A stretch of DNA of 11,139 nt from Bacteroidota bacterium. GTDB lineage: Bacteria; Bacteroidota; Ignavibacteria; Kapaibacteriales; UBA2268. Both the position numbers and the translations under genes were made by a program. Numbering within the stretch: the first letter of the stretch is position 1; every line of letters begins with the position of its first letter. The stretch is from the NCBI GenBank assembly GCA_022708005.1, contig JAKIZN010000028.1, forward strand, positions 1 through 11,139, in the 5' to 3' direction. Below the pieces are notes generated by a model that saw only the letters and a list, made by a program, of their open reading frames with translations, was not told where the DNA came from and searched no databases. Of this stretch, positions 6,652-11,139 are shown one piece after another.

Positions 6652-8346
6652 ATGAAAGAAGTGAACGCTAATCAAGATTTTATTGTTACCGCAAGGAAGT
6701 GGCGCCCTCTCAGGTTCGATAGCGTCATTGGGCAAGAGCATATAACTGGCACATTAAAAAATGCCATTAAAACTGGGCGCATCCACCACGCATATCTTTT
6801 TTGCGGACCTCGCGGAGTAGGCAAAACAACAACAGCTCGCATTATGGCAAGGGCGGTAAATTGCTTATCTCCTATTGATTTCGAGCCTTGCAACGAATGC
6901 GAAAACTGTACTGCTGTGCTATCGGGCAGGTCTATTGATATAATAGAAATTGACGGCGCTTCCAATAATAGCGTAGATGATATACGTAAGCTGCGAGAAA
7001 ACGCAAAGTATGCACCATCGCACGGCAAATATAAAATGTATATCATAGATGAAGTCCACATGCTATCGACTTCTGCTTTCAACGCTTTGCTTAAAATTTT
7101 GGAAGAGCCACCGCCGCATTTGCTATTTGTTTTCGCGACGACGGAATCCCACAAAGTGCCTGCAACTATTATAAGTAGATGCCAGCGGTTCGACTTCCGC
7201 AGAATGGAAATCTCCGATATAGTGGGACAGCTAAAATTTATAGCTGAAAAAGAAAATATCACGATAGATGAAGAATCGCTCGTTACCATAGCCAAAAAGG
7301 GAGATGGCTCGATGCGCGACTCGCAAAGTATTTTCGACCAAGTAGTTGCGTTTTGCGGAACTGATATAAAATATACGGAAATGGCTTCTGCTTTGCATTT
7401 GATAGATGAAGAGTTTTTCTTTAGAGTTACTGACGCTATTTCGGAGAAAGATACTGCAAAGATTTTCGCTATCGCCCAAGAGGTCATATCTCGCGGCTAC
7501 GAAATTCATGAAACATTGCAAGGATTGCTCGAGCATTTCAGAAATATTTTAACAGTAATTGTTACCAAAGAAACTAAACTGATAAATACTTCTGCCGCGT
7601 TTTTAGATAAATATATCGAGACGGCAAAAAGCTTTACCAAAGCCGATATTTTGCGATATATTCAAATTATTTCATCAACCGAGCAAGCTATAAAGTATCT
7701 GCCACAGCCAAGAATAAGGTTCGAGCTGGCGCTTATAAGTATGGCAGAAATGGATAGAGCGTTAGAAATCAAGGAATTGATTGAAGAAATTCGCTCTATT
7801 AAATCTGCTGCGGTTATGCCAAGCATAGCTCCAACCATTGAAAAAAAAAATATTGACGTAAGCAACAAGCCAATCAAAGCAGCCGAAAAGGTTGAGCATA
7901 GCTCAGTTGCGAGCAAGACTAACATACCGACAGCCAGCGATATTAAAAAGCATTGGGGAGAAATAGTAGCAAATTGCATTAGCAAAGAGCCTACTCTCAC
8001 CTTTTTGCAAACTATCGATACAAGTTTTTTCGATAATGAAATATTGCTGAAAGGCTCTAACGGCTTTGTTATGGAGGGTATTAAGCTAAAAATTGATTGC
8101 ATAAAATCCGCGGCAGACGAGCTTCTCCATAGCAATATAAAAATTAGCATCGCCATAACCGACGATGAGCAGTCCGCTCCAAGCAATGAACCTGCAAACA
8201 AGGAAAGCGACAATTATTCGTCTATATCGAGCGACGCTTATCAGCCTGATGAGAAAATCGAAATAGATGACGAAAGCAAATTTGCCGATAAGCATCCAGT
8301 AGAAATTAAAATTATGCAACTATTTAATGCTATAGAAAGTAAATAG
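6652..8346 (+). CDS. dnaX: DNA polymerase III subunit gamma/tau
   Basis: This is the AAA+ motor of the clamp loader, which opens and loads the sliding clamp during replication. I chose the ATG at 6652 (564 aa) over a TTG at 6625, because the family begins close to the ARKWRP motif. Residues 15-28 give ARKWRPLRFDSVIG; Walker A is GPRGVGKT (52-59); zinc ligands are C71, C80, C83 and C86; the Walker B DEVH is at 133-136; and the SRC Arg-finger motif is at 175-177. The AAA+ and collar domains end near residue 375. A Lys/Ala/Ser-rich linker follows to about 430, then the tau-specific C-terminal part (DIKKHWGEIVANCI...). Codons 397-400 span an A10 run (7841-7850) likely to generate the short gamma form. 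The gene ends in TAG immediately followed by TAA. The usual partners recR and ybaB do not follow; bcp does. No good Shine-Dalgarno sequence is seen. Confidence 0.97.
   Translation: MKEVNANQDFIVTARKWRPLRFDSVIGQEHITGTLKNAIKTGRIHHAYLFCGPRGVGKTTTARIMARAVNCLSPIDFEPCNECENCTAVLSGRSIDIIEIDGASNNSVDDIRKLRENAKYAPSHGKYKMYIIDEVHMLSTSAFNALLKILEEPPPHLLFVFATTESHKVPATIISRCQRFDFRRMEISDIVGQLKFIAEKENITIDEESLVTIAKKGDGSMRDSQSIFDQVVAFCGTDIKYTEMASALHLIDEEFFFRVTDAISEKDTAKIFAIAQEVISRGYEIHETLQGLLEHFRNILTVIVTKETKLINTSAAFLDKYIETAKSFTKADILRYIQIISSTEQAIKYLPQPRIRFELALISMAEMDRALEIKELIEEIRSIKSAAVMPSIAPTIEKKNIDVSNKPIKAAEKVEHSSVASKTNIPTASDIKKHWGEIVANCISKEPTLTFLQTIDTSFFDNEILLKGSNGFVMEGIKLKIDCIKSAADELLHSNIKISIAITDDEQSAPSNEPANKESDNYSSISSDAYQPDEKIEIDDESKFADKHPVEIKIMQLFNAIESK
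7841..7850 (+). promoter_or_regulatory. A10 slippage/frameshift site in dnaX
   Basis: Ten consecutive A follow GA of codon 397. Inserting one A (or -1 frameshifting) gives E-K-K-K-Y and a TGA at 7854-7856. Losing one A (or +1 shifting) gives I-L-T and a TAA at 7859-7861. Either way a gamma-like protein of about 400 aa results, ending just after the collar domain. Homopolymer transcriptional slippage in dnaX is known from Thermus thermophilus (A9), and ribosomal frameshifting at A AAA AAG from E. coli. A downstream stimulatory stem-loop is not evident, which favours transcriptional slippage. Confidence 0.7.
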
Positions 8347-8370
8347 TAAAAATAACCAAGAGGTATTATT

Positions 8371-8841
8371 ATGTTAAAATTAAATGATAAAGCTCCAAGT
8401 TTTTCCGCACAAACAGAAGACGGAACTATAATTTCAAGCGATGATTTCAAAGGCAAATGGCTTGTTTTATACTTTTATCCTAAAGATAATACAGCAGGCT
8501 GCACCAAAGAAGCATGCTCGTTTCGCGACGGCATGGAAGAAATAACATCGCTTGGGGCAGCAGTAGTCGGCGTCAGCCCCGATAGCCCAAGCTCGCACCA
8601 AAAATTCATTGCAAAGCATGATTTAAACTTTAAATTAATCAGCGACCAAGATAAAAAAGTATGCGAAGCATATTCGGCTATTGGCGAAAAATCAATGTGC
8701 GGCAAAAAATATATTGGCGTGTTCCGCTCTACATTTATAATTTCGCCCGATGGCATTATAAAATATGCCAACTACAAAGTAAAAGCCGACGGGCACGCAA
8801 CCGAGATTATTGGCGAACTAAAAAAGCTGCAAAATGATTGA
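8371..8841 (+). CDS. bcp: Peroxiredoxin, BCP/PrxQ type (thiol peroxidase)
   Basis: The enzyme reduces hydrogen peroxide and organic hydroperoxides in the cytoplasm using thioredoxin. The 156-aa length is typical. The motif YPKDNTAGCTKEACSFRD holds the peroxidatic Cys44 and the resolving Cys49, five residues apart as in E. coli BCP. GVSPDSPSSHQKF, FKLISDQDKKV and GVFRSTFIISPDG are the other family marks. A further Cys pair (KVCEAY and SMCGKK) is also present. The ATG at 8371 has one of the best ribosome sites in the window (AAGAGGT, 8358-8364, 6 bases upstream). It lies 24 bp after dnaX and its last 8 bases overlap tatD, suggesting one operon. Confidence 0.96.
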   Translation: MLKLNDKAPSFSAQTEDGTIISSDDFKGKWLVLYFYPKDNTAGCTKEACSFRDGMEEITSLGAAVVGVSPDSPSSHQKFIAKHDLNFKLISDQDKKVCEAYSAIGEKSMCGKKYIGVFRSTFIISPDGIIKYANYKVKADGHATEIIGELKKLQND

Positions 8842-10237
8842 TTCGCATTGCCACATAGACACTGAGCAATTTAGTGAAGATTGGGAGCAAGTGGTTAGCG
8901 ACGCAATTGACAGCGGAGTAGAGTATATCATTGTGCCCGGTATCGAGCCGAAAACTTTTAGCAGACTGATAGAGGTTACTGATAGCCATAGCAGACTGTT
9001 TAGAGGGATAGGCATCCACCCGCACAATGCGAATGATTGCAACTCTTCGGCGCTAAAGTCGGTAGAAGAGCTATCCAATAGCGATAAAGTTGTCGCAATA
9101 GGCGAAATAGGATTAGATTATTATTACGATTTTGCGCCCAAAGAATCGCAGCATCGCGCATTTATAGAGCAGATAAATATTGCGAAAAATATGAATTTGC
9201 CTATAATAGTTCATAATCGCGATTCTGACGAAGATTTGCTCGAAATTTTAAAAAAGGAGCAAAATGGCAATTTGACGGGCGTGCTGCATTGCTTTTCGGG
9301 CAATACCGAAATGATGAAACAGGCAATCGACTTGGGCTTTAATGTATCCTTCACGGGCAATATTACGTTCAAAAAGACAAATTTGACCGAAGTAGTCAAA
9401 GAAACTCCGATGGATAGACTACTTCTCGAAACAGATTCGCCTTGGATGTCGCCAATTCCGCATCGCGGTAAACGCAACGAGCCAAAATTTGTTCGCAAGG
9501 TTGCCGAAAAAATTTCAGAAATAAAAAATATTCCAATAAACGAGGTTATATCTATGACATCGGCTAATGCAAAAAAATTATTCAGATTGGCTGTTTTATT
9601 GCTATTTACTTTTTCTGTGCTTAATCAAGACTTGTTTTCTCAGTCTCGCACCACTATTTATGACGATGATTACGAAGAATATACCGACGACCAAGACGAC
9701 GGCGAGCTATACCCGCGCACTTATGGCTTTGGTCCCGTAGTTGGCACTAATACCATTGTCGAGACATACAGCGATGGGCAAGACATTTCTTATGAAGGCA
9801 TTCTTGCTATCGGCGGGCTTGTGAACAAGGTAGACCCAAATCATCACCACTCGATTGAAGTTTCGTCGCTATGGTCGCCTAATCCTTATGGCAGAGTGAA
9901 TTTTTATGGTATATTAGGCACATCATATTTGATGAACAAATTTGGTCGCCGAATATATGACGACAAGCATCCCGAAGGCTATAAAACTTACGAAGCCGAC
10001 AATAAATTAGCTATTAATACTGGCATAGGATTCCACGCGAACATCGATTTAGAGCAAGCTGGGATTTTGTCATTTATGCTCGAATGGAAGCTAAACTTTG
10101 CACTAAACAAGACTTCGCTCGAATTTGATCCAAGGCGAGATCCCAAGACTGACCCCGTAAATTATAATAAAAAAACTGATATAGCTACATTTTATTCTGT
10201 TCCGCGGCTGTCGATAGTTTGGTATCCAAAATTTTAG
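8834..10237 (+). CDS. tatD: TatD family metal-dependent nuclease running on into an outer-membrane-like protein
   Basis: Residues 1-252 are a complete TatD-type TIM-barrel metal hydrolase (DNase/quality-control nuclease family). The metal ligands are in place: H5 and H7 (DSHCHID), E91 (GEIGLD), H127 (VHNRD), H152 (LHCFSGN) and D201 (ETDSPWM). TatD proteins normally stop at about 250-265 aa, just after ANAKKLFRL, but here the frame continues without a stop to residue 467. Residues 253-271 (LAVLLLFTFSVLNQDLFSQ) are a hydrophobic signal-like segment. They are followed by an acidic stretch (DDDYEEYTDDQDDGE) and about 180 residues of alternating beta pattern ending in an aromatic WYPKF. The start ATG lies inside the end of bcp. 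Translation of the whole frame would give a cytoplasmic nuclease tethered to an exported domain, which is hard to reconcile; a nested second gene starting at 9554 is the better reading of the 3' part. Confidence 0.85.
   Translation: MIDSHCHIDTEQFSEDWEQVVSDAIDSGVEYIIVPGIEPKTFSRLIEVTDSHSRLFRGIGIHPHNANDCNSSALKSVEELSNSDKVVAIGEIGLDYYYDFAPKESQHRAFIEQINIAKNMNLPIIVHNRDSDEDLLEILKKEQNGNLTGVLHCFSGNTEMMKQAIDLGFNVSFTGNITFKKTNLTEVVKETPMDRLLLETDSPWMSPIPHRGKRNEPKFVRKVAEKISEIKNIPINEVISMTSANAKKLFRLAVLLLFTFSVLNQDLFSQSRTTIYDDDYEEYTDDQDDGELYPRTYGFGPVVGTNTIVETYSDGQDISYEGILAIGGLVNKVDPNHHHSIEVSSLWSPNPYGRVNFYGILGTSYLMNKFGRRIYDDKHPEGYKTYEADNKLAINTGIGFHANIDLEQAGILSFMLEWKLNFALNKTSLEFDPRRDPKTDPVNYNKKTDIATFYSVPRLSIVWYPKF
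9542..9546 (+). promoter_or_regulatory. Shine-Dalgarno sequence inside tatD
   Basis: GAGGT lies 7 bases before the in-frame ATG at 9554. The spacing and sequence match the bcp ribosome site (GAGGT, 6 bases). In a window where most genes lack a recognisable site, this decides for an internal start, though the same bases encode Glu-Val of TatD. Confidence 0.6.
9554..10237 (+). CDS. Secreted, probable outer-membrane beta-barrel-like protein, nested in frame at the end of tatD
   Basis: Starting at the ATG at 9554 gives 227 aa with a textbook signal peptide: MTSANAKKLFR (basic n-region), LAVLLLFTFSVL (hydrophobic core), then NQDLFSQS. The mature part begins with an Asp/Glu-rich stretch (DDDYEEYTDDQDDGE). 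It continues with Gly- and aromatic-rich beta-like segments (YGFGPVVGTNTIVETY, SYEGILAIGGLV, HHSIEVSSLW, RVNFYGILGTSYLM, LAINTGIGFHANI, LSFMLEWKLNF, YSVPRLSIVWYPKF) and ends on Phe, as many outer-membrane barrels do. I do not recognise a named family. The first 12 residues are at the same time the C-terminal helix of TatD in the same frame. There is no stop between the two proteins, so a 467-aa fusion and this shorter product could both be made. Confidence 0.6.
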   Translation: MTSANAKKLFRLAVLLLFTFSVLNQDLFSQSRTTIYDDDYEEYTDDQDDGELYPRTYGFGPVVGTNTIVETYSDGQDISYEGILAIGGLVNKVDPNHHHSIEVSSLWSPNPYGRVNFYGILGTSYLMNKFGRRIYDDKHPEGYKTYEADNKLAINTGIGFHANIDLEQAGILSFMLEWKLNFALNKTSLEFDPRRDPKTDPVNYNKKTDIATFYSVPRLSIVWYPKF

Positions 10238-10262
10238 CCTAATCGGCAAAGCATAATTTTTG

Positions 10263-10302
10263 TTTCGGCAGATTAAGATAGCATTTCTTAAGTCTGCCGA
10301 AA
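10263..10302 (+). terminator. Strong hairpin after the tatD/OMP gene, probable terminator
   Basis: The left arm 10263-10278 (TTTCGGCAGATTAAGA) pairs with the right arm 10286-10302 over 16 base pairs, with a single bulged G at 10292 and a 7-base loop. It begins 25 bp after the stop and precedes the next gene's start by 42 bp. Only a loose T-rich stretch (TGTTATAT) follows, so it may be an imperfect intrinsic terminator, an mRNA-stabilising 3' hairpin, or a leader structure of the next gene. Confidence 0.5.
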
Positions 10303-10344
10303 TGTTATATATGCAAAATAATTTTCAAGCAAGTTCTGGTATTT

Positions 10345-11100
10345 ATGAAAATTTCTATAATATGCGAAAACAAAGTGGGCAAGCAAGGCGCCAAGTATTG
10401 CCTTGCCGAGTGGGGATTTTCTGCATTTATCCAGCTCGCAAATTTTAAAATCTTATTTGATACGGGGCATACTGGAATATATAAGCACAATGCCGAACAA
10501 ATGGGTATAGATATTCAAGAAGCTGATGCCGTTGCAATATCGCATCATCATTGGTATCATATCGGCGGGCTATATCATCATAATTTTATCAGCAAAAAGC
10601 CACTCTATATGCACAATGACGTAATGGACAAAGTCAATAACGAAGAGCGGACATTTATAGAAAATAATTTTGAGTTAAGGCTATCTAAAGTTCCAATCGA
10701 AATGGCAAGCGGCGTTTGGTTTCTTGGAGAAATTCCCCGCAAAACAAGATTCGAAAAAGGGAAGTACCGAAACGATAAAATGCTCGATGACTCTGCTTTA
10801 GCCATAGAAACAAGCGGCGGTACAGTCGTCATATCGGGCTGCGCCCACGCTGGAATTTGCAATATATGCGAGCATGCAAAAAACGTAACAAACAGCAGTA
10901 TTTATGCGGTAGTTGGTGGATTTCATTTATTCAATTCAGATAAAGCCGCAGCCGATGCAACCATTGAGTATTTCGCAGAGTTAAATCCAAAATTTATTCA
11001 TCCGATGCACTGTATCGATTTCCCCACTATGACGAAATTTCGCGATAGATTCGGAATAGATGCCACCCACACCGGCGATGAATTGATTTTTGAAGAATAA
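10345..11100 (+). CDS. Metallo-beta-lactamase-fold hydrolase, COG1237-like, with altered metal motif
   Basis: The 251-aa protein resembles the MBL-fold group annotated as dihydropterin-ribofuranosyl-aminobenzene phosphate synthase-like. Shared marks are FKILFDTGHTG (34-44), ADAVAISHHHWYHIGGL (60-76), GCAHAGICN, VVGGFHLF and HPMHC near the end. No signal peptide, so cytoplasmic. The core metal motif is normally HxHxDH (SHGHYDHTGGL in relatives); here it reads H67-H-H69-W-Y71-H72, so the Asp that binds the second metal is Tyr (TAT instead of GAT, one base). The other His positions (GCAHAG, HPMHC) look intact, so one metal may still bind. Substrate unknown. It follows a hairpin and has only a weak ribosome site, so it may be its own transcription unit. 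Confidence 0.8.
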   Translation: MKISIICENKVGKQGAKYCLAEWGFSAFIQLANFKILFDTGHTGIYKHNAEQMGIDIQEADAVAISHHHWYHIGGLYHHNFISKKPLYMHNDVMDKVNNEERTFIENNFELRLSKVPIEMASGVWFLGEIPRKTRFEKGKYRNDKMLDDSALAIETSGGTVVISGCAHAGICNICEHAKNVTNSSIYAVVGGFHLFNSDKAAADATIEYFAELNPKFIHPMHCIDFPTMTKFRDRFGIDATHTGDELIFEE

Positions 11101-11102
11101 AT

Positions 11103-11139
11103 TTGAATAATGCAATAGAAACTCTATCTGAATGCGTAT
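11103..11139 (+). CDS. Possible start of a further gene (partial, TTG start)
   Basis: TTG at 11103, 2 bp after the preceding TAA, opens a frame (TTG then NNAIETLSECV) that stays open to the edge of the window. A TTG start is also the best choice for the gene at 4978. The competing ATG at 11109 hits a TAG at once. Twelve codons are too few to name it or to be sure it is a gene. Confidence 0.25.
   Translation, partial: MNNAIETLSECV

Noticed and set aside
6672..7487. 271-codon open frame antisense to dnaX
   Set aside because: Long but a shadow of the strongly conserved DnaX AAA+ domain; composition is Ser/Ile-rich as expected for an antisense frame of an AT-rich gene.
10260..10448. Short plus-strand frame overlapping the hairpin and the start of the MBL gene
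   Set aside because: It reads out of frame through clear MBL coding sequence, has no family resemblance and crosses the hairpin.
1..11139. CRISPR array, transposon, prophage, tRNA or rRNA genes
   Set aside because: No spaced repeats, transposase or phage genes, cloverleaf or rRNA sequence was recognised on either strand.

Overview
AT-rich bacterial DNA with closely spaced genes, several overlaps of a few bases and mostly weak or absent Shine-Dalgarno sequences. The secreted protein at the left ends in the dockerin-like C-terminal repeat typical of the Bacteroidota/FCB group. Two perfect TAnnTTTG promoter elements of the Bacteroidota type can be found. The DnaX N-terminus (xVTARKWRPxxFDxVxGQEHIT) resembles Ignavibacteria/Kapabacteria-type sequences. 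I infer a member of the FCB superphylum, possibly a Kapabacteria/Ignavibacteria relative; the exact lineage cannot be fixed from this window. TAG, TGA and TAA all serve as ordinary stops.

Layout. Bases 1-1184, minus strand: a secreted protein with a dockerin-like C-terminus, followed 57 bp later by the start of a second secreted protein whose mature N-terminus looks like a cohesin domain. Bases 1185-1725: a 541-bp divergent intergenic region with a good promoter candidate on each strand and a cluster of 11-bp repeats. Bases 1726-2433: a YggS/PLPBP gene interrupted by one in-frame TAG. Bases 2524-3495: a CDF metal-efflux transporter with a Cys-rich tail. Bases 3632-6522: two genes sharing a TTGA stop/start, a cytoplasmic histidine-kinase-like protein that lacks the phospho-accepting His, and a single-pass membrane protein with periplasmic TPR-like repeats and a long charged cytoplasmic tail. 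Bases 6652-8346: dnaX with an A10 run at the gamma/tau boundary. Bases 8371-10237: a bcp-type peroxiredoxin overlapping tatD, whose frame continues without a stop into a secreted outer-membrane-like protein. Bases 10345-11100: a metallo-beta-lactamase-fold protein with an altered metal motif. A further gene may begin at 11103.

Most of the window is housekeeping (PLP homeostasis, metal export, replication clamp loader, peroxide removal, TatD nuclease), but an unusual number of genes depart from the family norm. The strongest are: (1) the dnaX A10 run, with a stop immediately after it in both alternative frames; (2) the TatD/secreted-protein run-on, where the last helix of TatD doubles as a signal peptide behind its own Shine-Dalgarno sequence; (3) the coupled pair of degenerate kinase and membrane TPR protein, a candidate for an undescribed envelope-sensing system; and (4) the cohesin-like/dockerin-like secreted pair.
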